From the NCBI GenBank assembly GCA_964527585.1, contig CAZGPE010000028.1, forward strand, positions 1 to 20,154: a stretch of 20,154 nucleotides of DNA, read 5' to 3'. The position numbers and the translations under genes are program-made. Positions within the stretch are counted from its first letter, which is position 1; every line of letters starts with the position of its first letter. Source of the stretch: Fimenecus sp964527585 (GTDB taxonomy: Bacteria; Bacillota; Clostridia; Oscillospirales; Acutalibacteraceae). Below the pieces are notes generated by a model. It had not been told where the DNA came from, made no database searches, and worked only from the letters and a program-made list of their open reading frames with translations. Of this stretch, positions 13,167-20,103 are shown in pieces.

Positions 13167-14498
13167 ATGACTTATTCGGAAAAAGTGTTGAACGACTTAA
13201 AAATCAAAAATGCGGATCAACCTGAATTTATTCAGGCGGCAACGGAAGTGCTTGAAGCACTTGCTCCTGTTGTAGATAACGATCCGATTTATCAAAAAAC
13301 GGGACTTCTCGAAAGATTGGTTGAACCCGAAAGACAGATTATGTTCCGAATTCCGTGGGTTGACGATAAGGGCGAAGTTCATGTTAACCGTGGTTACCGT
13401 GTTCAGTTCAACTCGGCAATCGGCCCCTACAAAGGCGGATTAAGACTTCATCCGAGCGTTAATTTAAGCATTATCAAATTTCTCGGCTTTGAACAGATTT
13501 TCAAAAACAGCCTTACTGGTCTTCCCATCGGCGGAGCAAAAGGCGGTTCGGACTTTGATCCCAAAGGAAAAAGCGATATGGAAATTATGCGCTTCTGCCA
13601 AGCGTTTATGAATGAACTGTTTAAGTATGTCGGCGCCGATGAAGATGTCCCGGCAGGTGATATAGGTACGGGAGCGAGAGAAGTCGGTTACCTTTACGGT
13701 CAGTATAAAAAACTTACCAACCGTTCCGAAGGCGTTCTTACGGGTAAAGGACTGAGTTTCGGCGGATCTCTTGCAAGAACCGAAGCGACCGGATACGGAC
13801 TTGTATATATTACCGAAGAACTCTTGAAAGATCACGGCAAAGATATGAAAGATACAACAGTTGCGGTGTCAGGTTCCGGTAATGTTGCGATTTACGCTAT
13901 GGAAAAAGCTACTCAACTCGGTGCAAAGGTTATTTCGTGTTCTGATTCGAACGGATATATAATTGATAAAAACGGAATTGATGTCGAACTTGTTAAACAG
14001 ATAAAAGAAGTCGACCGAAAGAGAATTAAAGAATATCTCAACACTCATCCCGATGCCGTATACGGCGAAGGTTCCGTATGGGATAATGTAATTTGTGAGG
14101 TTGCGCTTCCCTGTGCAACTCAAAACGAAATTAACAAAGCGCAGGCATCGAGATTGGCGGATAACGGCTGTTATGCGGTATGCGAAGGTGCGAATATGCC
14201 GACGGATAACGAAGCAATAGAAACTTTGCTTGAAAGAGGAGTGCTCTTTATTCCGGGTAAAGCGTCAAATGCCGGCGGTGTTGCGACTTCGGCTCTTGAA
14301 ATGGGTCAAAATTCAATTCGTTCTTCTTGGACATTTGAAGAAGTCGATACAAAACTTAAAGGAATTATGATAAACATTTATTACCATATGAAAGAAGCGT
14401 GTGAAAAATACAATGTTCCGGATAACTTTGTAGTCGGTGCGAATATTGCCGGATTTATGAAAGTTGCCGACGCTATGATGGCACAGGGCATTGTATAA
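13167..14498 (+). CDS. gdhA: Glutamate dehydrogenase
   Basis: GdhA interconverts 2-oxoglutarate plus ammonia and glutamate in the cytoplasm, usually as a hexamer. The 443-residue product has an N-terminal substrate domain with GPYKGGLRLHPSV (Lys89), IFKNSLTG (Lys113), the IGGAKGGSDFDPKG signature (Lys125) and VPAGDIGTGAREVGYL (Asp165). The Rossmann domain shows VAVSGSGNVA. These residue numbers coincide with those I know for the Clostridium symbiosum enzyme. The segment after the nucleotide-binding strand reads SCSDSNGY, more like NADP-type enzymes (SDS) than NAD-type ones, so NADPH-dependent ammonia assimilation is the likelier role. AGGAGA lies eight bases before the ATG; a TTG at 13149 would be a longer but unsupported start. 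It is a single-gene transcript between a consensus promoter and a strong terminator. Confidence 0.97.
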   Translation: MTYSEKVLNDLKIKNADQPEFIQAATEVLEALAPVVDNDPIYQKTGLLERLVEPERQIMFRIPWVDDKGEVHVNRGYRVQFNSAIGPYKGGLRLHPSVNLSIIKFLGFEQIFKNSLTGLPIGGAKGGSDFDPKGKSDMEIMRFCQAFMNELFKYVGADEDVPAGDIGTGAREVGYLYGQYKKLTNRSEGVLTGKGLSFGGSLARTEATGYGLVYITEELLKDHGKDMKDTTVAVSGSGNVAIYAMEKATQLGAKVISCSDSNGYIIDKNGIDVELVKQIKEVDRKRIKEYLNTHPDAVYGEGSVWDNVICEVALPCATQNEINKAQASRLADNGCYAVCEGANMPTDNEAIETLLERGVLFIPGKASNAGGVATSALEMGQNSIRSSWTFEEVDTKLKGIMINIYYHMKEACEKYNVPDNFVVGANIAGFMKVADAMMAQGIV

Positions 14499-14550
14499 TT
14501 AAGAATATTGCTTCCATAGTCCTCATTTTTATATAGCAAATCTCCAAACA

Positions 14551-14588
14551 GCAAACACCCCGAAAGCCGTAACTTTCGGGGTGTTTGC
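14551..14588 (+). terminator. Strong terminator of gdhA
   Basis: GCAAACACCCCGAAAG and CTTTCGGGGTGTTTGC form a perfect 16-bp stem around a 6-nt loop, followed by TTTGTT. It lies about 50 bp after the gdhA stop. The symmetric A/T flanks allow function in both directions. Confidence 0.9.
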
Positions 14589-14626
14589 TTTGTTAAATGC
14601 AATTGTGTTTGTTTAAGAAAAAAGTA

Positions 14627-14657
14627 ACCCGCCGAAACCGTATTGATTTCGGTGGGT
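14627..14657. terminator. Second hairpin, terminator at the end of the amino-sugar operon
   Basis: ACCCGCCGAAA and TTTCGGTGGGT pair over 11 positions with one G-U (on the plus strand) around a 9-nt loop, followed by GTTTTTT on the plus strand and TTACTTTTTTC on the minus strand. It sits just after the ATP-grasp gene stop. With the gdhA terminator it insulates two converging transcripts. Confidence 0.75.
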
Positions 14658-14671
14658 GTTTTTTGATTGTG

Positions 14672-15820
14672 TTATTTTCCTAATTTTGAAATCTCGAGAA
14701 GTTTTTCTCTGTTTTCCGCTGTCATGATATAAAAACCGTATCTTGTTCCGCTGTCTACGATTTTATGGTCTCCGATTTCCTGTAATTCGCTTACGAAATG
14801 TAAGGATTCGGGATGATTGGCTTTGATGTTTTCGAGAATTTTAACATCTTCGTTTCCGAAAACAAAACGGATTGCCGCCGCTTTGGGAGTGAAATCTTTA
14901 ACCAAAGAAGGTTTGTTTCCGGAAGCAACTTCGATTACGGATTTTACAAAATCAATTCCCGTTGACAAATGAACAAGATCCGAACCGATACAGTCTCCGC
15001 CCATTCTCGAACCGATTTCGATTATTCCGATTTCACCGTTTTCGTTGACACGGAATTCGGAATGTGATGCGCCGAATTTGATTTGCAAAGCATCAAGAGA
15101 CTTGAAAATGATTTCTTTGACTCTTTTAAGCGTTTCTTCGGAGAGATCGGACGGTTCAATATGACCCGTTTCGATAAAATGCGGAGCCCCTGTTGTGAAT
15201 TTCTGGGTAACGGTTAAAAGGGTGTGTTCACCGTTATATGAAATACATTCGCAACTGTATTCGGGTCCGTCTATGTATTCTTCGACAATTGCTTTCTTCT
15301 CGAAAGAATGTGCCGTTGAATCGCTTACAGCTTGATCGAGTTCTTCTTTTTTGAACACTTTCGTTATTCCACGGCTTCCCGAACGGTCGGTAGGCTTTAC
15401 GATAACGGGGAATTTGAACTGCGAGCAATCACCGAGTTCATCGGCTGAGAAAACTGTTTCGAAGTGGGGGACTTTTACTCCGCCTGCCTTAAGAGCTTTT
15501 CTCATTTTGAATTTATTGGTCGATATTTCGATACATTCGGAACTGTTGTGGGTAAGTCCGAGATTTTCCGCAATATACTGAACCGTAATGTTTGCAAGAT
15601 CGGATGCGATGGTCGCTACGGCATCGGGTTTGATTTCACGGCATTTTTTGAGTATTTCTTCTTTTTCAACAATGCTTATCGGGTAAAAGAAATCCGCTGT
15701 TTTTTCACCGATTGAGCCGTCTTGCCATGCAAAAACATGGGTTTCGAATCCCATTTCCTTAGCCTTGAGGATTAAAGGATTTTGAAAATCGTTTGCGCCG
15801 ATAATAACAATTTTTTTCAT
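14672..15820 (-). CDS. ATP-grasp ligase (amide/peptide-bond forming type), substrate unknown
   Basis: This 382-residue cytosolic protein has three parts. The N-terminal Rossmann-like preATP domain has MKKIVIIGANDFQNPLILKAK. The central ATP-grasp has PVIVKPTDRSGSRGI as the ATP-binding loop with Lys and VEEYIDGPEYSCE. The late metal/phosphate segment EFRVNENG..IEIGSRMGGDCI supplies the Glu and Asn/Arg residues that hold Mg-ATP. This resembles carbamoyl-phosphate-synthase-L-chain-like ATP-grasp enzymes and amino acid ligases, which activate a carboxylate as acyl phosphate and join it to an amine. It is last in the operon started by the sugar aminotransferase. An attractive inference is that it acylates the sugar amine, for example with an amino acid. 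No transport or export signal is visible. GT2 lies 27 bp upstream on the same transcript. Confidence 0.85.
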   Translation of the reverse strand: MKKIVIIGANDFQNPLILKAKEMGFETHVFAWQDGSIGEKTADFFYPISIVEKEEILKKCREIKPDAVATIASDLANITVQYIAENLGLTHNSSECIEISTNKFKMRKALKAGGVKVPHFETVFSADELGDCSQFKFPVIVKPTDRSGSRGITKVFKKEELDQAVSDSTAHSFEKKAIVEEYIDGPEYSCECISYNGEHTLLTVTQKFTTGAPHFIETGHIEPSDLSEETLKRVKEIIFKSLDALQIKFGASHSEFRVNENGEIGIIEIGSRMGGDCIGSDLVHLSTGIDFVKSVIEVASGNKPSLVKDFTPKAAAIRFVFGNEDVKILENIKANHPESLHFVSELQEIGDHKIVDSGTRYGFYIMTAENREKLLEISKLGK

Positions 15821-15847
15821 TGTTTCACCTTTTTGTCAACTGTACTT

Positions 15848-16807
15848 TTATTCAATGTTTTCATCATTTTCGAAATTAACCGTTTCTTTAATTACGAATT
15901 GAGGTGAACTGTTAATACTGATATAAATTCTTCCTAAATATTCACCGATCATACCGAGCATTATCATTATAATTCCGCCGATAAACAGCATTACGGCCAT
16001 TATAGAACTGTATCCTGCCATAATCGAAGTATGGATGAAGAGCTTGTTGATTATAATAAACAGACCGTAAAGGAAGCCGAGAGCGGCTGTTATAACTCCG
16101 ATGAAAGTTGAAATTCTCAACGGTTTAATCGAAAATGCAGTGAAGCCGTTTATCCACAAATTAAGCATTTTGATGAAAGTGAAGTTTGTGCTGCCGGTAA
16201 TTCTTTCTCTTTCTTCCATCTCGACATTGACTATATCACTTGTCGTTCTCAAAAGAAGTCCGGTCATATACGGATAAGGATTTTTGTATTTCTTTATTTC
16301 TTCGGCAATGTATCTTTTCATAGCCGTGAAGTTTGTGAAACTCATATCCTTCGGCTTTTCCATAATGATTTCGGTCATTTTTCTGTTGACGATTGTTCCG
16401 AAACTCTTAAATGCACTTTGTTTGTACGAAGGATATTTGGCAATTGAAACATCGTGTCCTTCTTCCAAAGGTTTCATCAGTTTCCATAAACTTTCCATCG
16501 GGCACTGTCCGTCGTCGTCCATTAAAATGACATAGTCTCCGTCAACTTTCGAAAGACCTGCCATCAATGCTCCGGGGCGGTTCATATTTTTTGCGAGATT
16601 GATAAGTTTAACCTTTTTGTTTTTTTCGGCAATGCCTTTGAGAACTTCCCAAACATTGTCGGGGGAATGGTCGTTTACCGCAATAACCTCATAGTCGTAT
16701 GCCGGATTTTGTTTGACTGTTTCGTCTATCTCGTCAATAACGATTCCGACGGTTTTTTCACTGCCGTAGCAGGGAATAATGAAACTGATTTTTTTTGTCT
16801 GTGTCAT
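15848..16807 (-). CDS. Family 2 polyprenyl-phosphate glycosyltransferase, ArnC/GtrB-like
   Basis: This 319-residue protein has a GT-A catalytic domain (about 5-225): ISFIIPCYGSEKTV, VIAVNDHSPD, NMNRPGALMAGL, and the metal-binding MDDDGQ (Asp97-Asp99, Gln101). A long amphipathic linker and two C-terminal membrane helices follow (about 232-256 and 267-290, the latter ending GMIGEYLGRIYI). This is the architecture of ArnC, GtrB and DPM1-type enzymes, which move a sugar from a nucleotide sugar to undecaprenyl (dolichyl) phosphate on the cytoplasmic face. Here the donor is probably the amino sugar made by the WecE homologue. TAAGGAG precedes the ATG. The gene is 12 bp downstream of the epimerase gene. 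Confidence 0.9.
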   Translation of the reverse strand: MTQTKKISFIIPCYGSEKTVGIVIDEIDETVKQNPAYDYEVIAVNDHSPDNVWEVLKGIAEKNKKVKLINLAKNMNRPGALMAGLSKVDGDYVILMDDDGQCPMESLWKLMKPLEEGHDVSIAKYPSYKQSAFKSFGTIVNRKMTEIIMEKPKDMSFTNFTAMKRYIAEEIKKYKNPYPYMTGLLLRTTSDIVNVEMEERERITGSTNFTFIKMLNLWINGFTAFSIKPLRISTFIGVITAALGFLYGLFIIINKLFIHTSIMAGYSSIMAVMLFIGGIIMIMLGMIGEYLGRIYISINSSPQFVIKETVNFENDENIE

Positions 16808-16819
16808 TTATATAACTCC

Positions 16820-17809
16820 TTATTTCTTAACGAACCTGTTTAATTCCATTTCTTTTTTGTAATCTTCAAGATAGGAGATATAGTCATATTCGGGCTCGTA
16901 TCCCAAATCGTCTTTTGCGTTTTGAATATCCATAACGAAATCGTCGCAGTCTCTCTTTTCGGGACATTCGATGATTTTTGACGGAGCAGCTTTCGGGGAG
17001 AATACTTTAATCATTCCCTGAATTTGTTCTAACATCGTGGTTTTTACACCGGTACCCGCATTGTAAATTCCGGTTTCACGCTCTACCCAGAGAGCTTTGA
17101 AAATCATCTGGCAAAGGTCTTTGACATAAATAACATCTTTTCCGAACTCTGCGTTGCCCCAAAGTTCAATATCTTTACCTTCTTTTGCGCGCTCAATCAT
17201 ATATCTGTATGAAATGTACTTCTTTTCGCCGTCAACATAGTAAAACATATCGGGAGCGTAAAGATAGATGTTGGGAAGTCTGAAAATAAAGTTTTTAAGC
17301 GAATGCATTTGATGGTAACATTCTATCAAATCGACAGCGGCACATTTCGTAACGGTATATACTGCGTGGTCGCCTGTGTAAATTTGTTTTCTCGAAGCAT
17401 AGGGTTCAAGCGGTTTTTTATCTTTTAGGTATCCGTTAAGATCCGCCCATGTCTGAGTATACATAATTCTGTCGGCGTTAACTTTTACGCAGTAATCCAA
17501 TACATTAAGTGTTCCCTTTATGTTTACATCAATGTATTTGTTCGGATCGTCTTTTGAAAGATAAGCGGGAAGAATTCCTGCGAAATCCACAACCGCATAT
17601 ACATCGCTTTGCGGAAGTTTTTCAAAATCGGCTTTGTTTGTAATGTCAAGCTGAATATATGTTCCTTTATAAAAATCAAAAGGATAGTGATCTTTGGTGC
17701 CGGTTGCGATGATTTCGTATTTTTCGCAATCGAGATTGTTCAGCAGATGGTCGATGAAATACATTCCCAAATTTCCGGCAGAACCTAAAACGATTATTTT
17801 CTTTTTCAT
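16820..17809 (-). CDS. NAD-dependent epimerase/dehydratase (extended SDR)
   Basis: The 329-residue protein opens with a Rossmann NAD(P) motif GSAGNLG (9-15) and contains the acidic/Asn-rich SDR landmarks: LDITN, VVDFAGILPAY, VNIKGTLNVLDYC and YTQTW as the Ser/Thr-position strand. It carries the catalytic Tyr151/Lys155 in VYTVTK. Later come FRLPNIYLYAP, KDVIYVKDLCQMIFKAL and IYNAGTG, all typical of sugar-nucleotide epimerases, dehydratases and 4-reductases of the extended SDR class. The exact reaction cannot be read from the motifs; a sugar 4-epimerase or 4-keto-reductase acting near the WecE homologue is likely. CAGGAGA precedes the ATG. It lies 23 bp after the second EamA gene and 12 bp before the GT2 gene. 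Confidence 0.88.
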   Translation of the reverse strand: MKKKIIVLGSAGNLGMYFIDHLLNNLDCEKYEIIATGTKDHYPFDFYKGTYIQLDITNKADFEKLPQSDVYAVVDFAGILPAYLSKDDPNKYIDVNIKGTLNVLDYCVKVNADRIMYTQTWADLNGYLKDKKPLEPYASRKQIYTGDHAVYTVTKCAAVDLIECYHQMHSLKNFIFRLPNIYLYAPDMFYYVDGEKKYISYRYMIERAKEGKDIELWGNAEFGKDVIYVKDLCQMIFKALWVERETGIYNAGTGVKTTMLEQIQGMIKVFSPKAAPSKIIECPEKRDCDDFVMDIQNAKDDLGYEPEYDYISYLEDYKKEMELNRFVKK

Positions 17810-17832
17810 GTTTTTCTCCTGATTCGTATGTT

Positions 17833-18174
17833 TTACGGATTGAAATAGAATACAATAACACCGAGCAGTATAAGTAAATTGCCGATGATTTTATTTTTGG
17901 TGAGTTTTTCTTTGAATATGATTCTTCCGAGAATCATTATAAGGATATATCCCAACGATTCGATAATCGGGCCGTTTTTATAATCCACGCCTTTGTATGC
18001 GAAAATAACGCAAAGAGTAGAAAGGATCATTAAAATATAGCCGATAATAACCCAAGGATTAAGATATTCTTTTATAAACGAGTCATATTTTTTCTGTGCG
18101 GCTTTTTTCAAAAACATTTGCGAAGTTGCCGAAATTATAACCGCCGCAAAAAGCGAAATCCAATACTTAGCCAT
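17833..18174 (-). CDS. Four-helix EamA/SMR-type half transporter, ArnF-like
   Basis: This 113-residue protein is almost wholly hydrophobic, with four membrane helices: residues about 2-22, 42-62, 70-87 and 93-111. Helix 1 ends in SQMFLKKAAQKK; helix 3/4 shows GYILIMILGRIIFKEKLTKNKIIG, the pattern of EamA and SMR family halves. Such small proteins work as pairs. Its start overlaps the stop of the other EamA gene by 8 bp, so the two are made together, like ArnE and ArnF, which flip undecaprenyl-phosphate-linked aminoarabinose. GGTGA precedes the ATG. The neighbouring GT2 gives the expected lipid-linked sugar substrate. A small multidrug exporter is the alternative, but context argues against it. 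Confidence 0.85.
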   Translation of the reverse strand: MAKYWISLFAAVIISATSQMFLKKAAQKKYDSFIKEYLNPWVIIGYILMILSTLCVIFAYKGVDYKNGPIIESLGYILIMILGRIIFKEKLTKNKIIGNLLILLGVIVFYFNP

Positions 18175-18595
18175 CTTTATTCACCATCCATGTTCCGACA
18201 ACGATGATAACGATGCCTATTATGTTAAATAAACTGATGCTTTCTTTGAAAAACAGTACAGCCCAAAGCGTTGACCAAAATATCGCAAGCGCTCTGTTTG
18301 CGTAAGCGGTTGAAATATCAATTCTTTTGATTATTTGCTGCCAGAGAATCGCATAAACTCCGAGTACGAGAAGTTCACATCCGTAGCAAACAACAAAGCC
18401 TAAATTTTCCATTGTGAAAATTTCTTTGTTTAAGCCTTCGGAAAACAGCAACTTCAAAAATGTAAAGAACGCAGAAAGTTCATATCTTGAAGCGAATTTT
18501 GCCGCAATTCCCGAAAAAGTATAAATACATACTGCCGCCTGAAGAAATATCAGCAGTTTAAGGGTAAGTTTTTTTTCTTTTCTTACTTCTTCCAA
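18167..18595 (-). CDS. Four-helix EamA/SMR-type half transporter, ArnE-like, TTG start
   Basis: This 142-residue membrane protein has four helices (about 12-32, 63-86, 97-115, 120-138). A loop after helix 1 (KFASRYELSAFFTFLKLLF) may form an extra amphipathic segment. The second half, TAYANRALAIFWSTLWAVLFFKES and IIGIVIIVVGTWMV, fits EamA/SMR. It starts with TTG (18593-18595), preceded by GGCGTGAT, a good extended match to the 16S tail; no ATG or GTG in frame is better. It lies 32 bp after the wecE-like gene and overlaps the second half transporter by 8 bp. The two halves differ in length and sequence, so a heterodimer is likely. Confidence 0.8.
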   Translation of the reverse strand: MEEVRKEKKLTLKLLIFLQAAVCIYTFSGIAAKFASRYELSAFFTFLKLLFSEGLNKEIFTMENLGFVVCYGCELLVLGVYAILWQQIIKRIDISTAYANRALAIFWSTLWAVLFFKESISLFNIIGIVIIVVGTWMVNKDG

Positions 18596-18627
18596 AATAT
18601 CACGCCTAACATATTGATATAAATGTT

Positions 18628-19758
18628 TTATTTGTTGAAATATTCTTTAACGCATTTTATTACATGATTTCTGTCGGCATCGGTAATGTTGTAATAAAGC
18701 GGAAGACGGACGAGTTTTTCGCTTTCTTTTGTCGTGTAGATGTCTTCGCCGTCAAATCTGCCGAACTTCTTGCCGGCAGGTGCCGAATGAAGCGGAATGT
18801 AATGGAATACACAGCAAACACCGTTTTCTTTCATTTTCGCAATGAAATCGGTGCGTGAGTCAAGGTCTTTGAGTTTGATATAAAACATATGAGCGTTATG
18901 AACACAGTCCTGAGGTATTGTCGGAAGTTCGATATATCCTTTTTCTTCCAAAGGCTTGAAAGCCTCATAGTATGCGTTCCAAGTTGCGAGCCTGTTTTCG
19001 TTGATTTCATCGGCAACTTCAAGCTGAGCCCAAAGGTATGCAGCGTTGAGATCACTGGGGAGATAACTGTCTCCGAAATCAACCCAAGTGTATTTGTCAA
19101 CTTGTCCACGGAAGAATTTTGCTCTGTTTGTACCTTTTTCACGAAGAATTTCGGCTTTTTCGTTGTATGCCGGATTGTTGATAACAAGAGCGCCGCCTTC
19201 ACCCATGGAGTAATTTTTGGTTTCGTGGAAAGAATAGCATCCGAAATCACCCATTGTACCGAGTGCTTTTCCTTTATATGTGCTCATTACGCCTTGTGCC
19301 GCATCTTCGATTACGGTAAGGTTATGGCGTTTTGCAATATCGAGAATTGTATCCATTTCACAGGAAACACCTGCATAGTGAACGGCGATAATCGCTTTTG
19401 TTTTGTCGGTGATTGCTCTTTCGATTTTTGTTTCGTCAATGTTCATTGTATCGGGACGCACATCGACAAACACGAGTTTTGCGCCTGCGAGCACGGGTGC
19501 ATTGGCAGTGGACGAGAAGGTGTAACTCGGAAGAATTACTTCATCACCGTCTTCGATTCCGCAAAGGAGCAAAGCCATATCCAATGCCGTTGAACCGCTT
19601 GTTGTTAAAAGGACTTTCTGCGCATTGAACTTTTCTTCAAGCCAAGCGTTGCATTTTTTGGTGAATTGACCGTCGCCGCAGATTTTATACGAATCGACAG
19701 CTTCTTTGATATAGGTCAGTTCTTTTCCCACGAAAGGAGGAATGTTAAAGTTTATCAT
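18628..19758 (-). CDS. wecE: dTDP-4-amino-4,6-dideoxygalactose transaminase (WecE/RffA-like)
   Basis: This 376-residue PLP enzyme of the DegT/DnrJ/EryC1 class matches E. coli WecE in length and over long stretches: SYKICGDGQFTKKC, DEVILPSYTFSSTANA, VFVDVRPDTMNIDET, VHYAGVSCEMDTI, EDAAQGVMSTYKGKALG, FHETKNYS (catalytic Lys181) and QVDKYTWVDFGDSYL. WecE transfers an amino group from glutamate to dTDP-4-keto-6-deoxyglucose, giving dTDP-Fuc4N. That reaction is inferred here from strong resemblance. The dTDP-sugar precursor genes (rmlA, rmlB) are not in the window. AGGAGAAGAGAT precedes the ATG at 19756-19758; an upstream in-frame extension overlaps the leader and is not real. It is first in the six-gene operon. 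Confidence 0.93.
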   Translation of the reverse strand: MINFNIPPFVGKELTYIKEAVDSYKICGDGQFTKKCNAWLEEKFNAQKVLLTTSGSTALDMALLLCGIEDGDEVILPSYTFSSTANAPVLAGAKLVFVDVRPDTMNIDETKIERAITDKTKAIIAVHYAGVSCEMDTILDIAKRHNLTVIEDAAQGVMSTYKGKALGTMGDFGCYSFHETKNYSMGEGGALVINNPAYNEKAEILREKGTNRAKFFRGQVDKYTWVDFGDSYLPSDLNAAYLWAQLEVADEINENRLATWNAYYEAFKPLEEKGYIELPTIPQDCVHNAHMFYIKLKDLDSRTDFIAKMKENGVCCVFHYIPLHSAPAGKKFGRFDGEDIYTTKESEKLVRLPLYYNITDADRNHVIKCVKEYFNK

Positions 19759-19823
19759 ATCTCTTCTCCTAATTATGTAAGATATTAAGAAAACATAAAA
19801 ATAAGCGTTTGATAAAATTTTCC

Positions 19824-19866
19824 CCGAAACAAAAATCGGAAGGTTAAAATAACGGTAATGTTTCGG
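19824..19866 (-). promoter_or_regulatory. Inverted repeat in the wecE leader
   Basis: CCGAAACA (19824-19831) and TGTTTCGG (19859-19866) are perfect inverted 8-mers with a 27-nt spacer, which itself contains a smaller GTTA/TAAC pair. Transcribed in the leader, they can form a stem with an internal arm. No classical U-tract follows. A regulatory role is inferred only from position. Confidence 0.4.
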
Positions 19867-19927
19867 TAAAGTTATTTGAAAAAACAATGTCATTTATGCC
19901 GTTAGACACAACAACCCATTTTTCAAC

Positions 19928-19956
19928 ATTATAATACCTTGACCGATAAAAATCAA
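19928..19956 (-). promoter_or_regulatory. Promoter of the amino-sugar operon
   Basis: On the minus strand, TTGATT (19951-19956) and a perfect TATAAT (19928-19933) are spaced 17 bp. Transcription would start near 19921, leaving an untranslated leader of about 160 nt before wecE. Confidence 0.7.
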
Positions 19957-20057
19957 TTGTTTTATTTCAATACGGTATTATAGGCGATACATTTTTTCGT
20001 GTTGAATGACGAAATATGAGAAAAGAAAAGTTTTTTTGAAAAAAATAAAAATTTTGC

Positions 20058-20086
20058 TTGACGAACTCGAATGTATGTGTTATTAT
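20058..20086 (+). promoter_or_regulatory. tRNA-Thr promoter
   Basis: TTGACG (20058-20063) and TATTAT (20081-20086) are separated by 17 bp and end 17 bp before the mature tRNA 5' end, so the precursor leader is only about 11 nt. Confidence 0.75.
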
Positions 20087-20103
20087 ATTCAAGCGTTCGA
20101 AAC

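Larger units (their letters stand above)
19759..20057. other. Intergenic region between the wecE operon and tRNA-Thr
   Basis: No coding sequence is supported here. It holds the promoter (19928-19956) and leader of about 160 nt of the leftward wecE operon, an 8-bp inverted repeat within the leader, and A/T-rich tracts before the tRNA promoter. A short palindrome AATACGGTATT lies at 19969-19979, just upstream of the wecE -35. Confidence 0.7.

Noticed and set aside
18889..19593. 234-codon open frame opposite wecE
   Set aside because: It is a shadow of the highly conserved WecE coding sequence, with Cys/Phe-rich nonsense composition and no ribosome site.
14672..19758. A true arn (aminoarabinose) operon
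   Set aside because: There is no ArnA, ArnD or ArnT, the aminotransferase matches WecE rather than ArnB, and a Gram-positive has no lipid A target.
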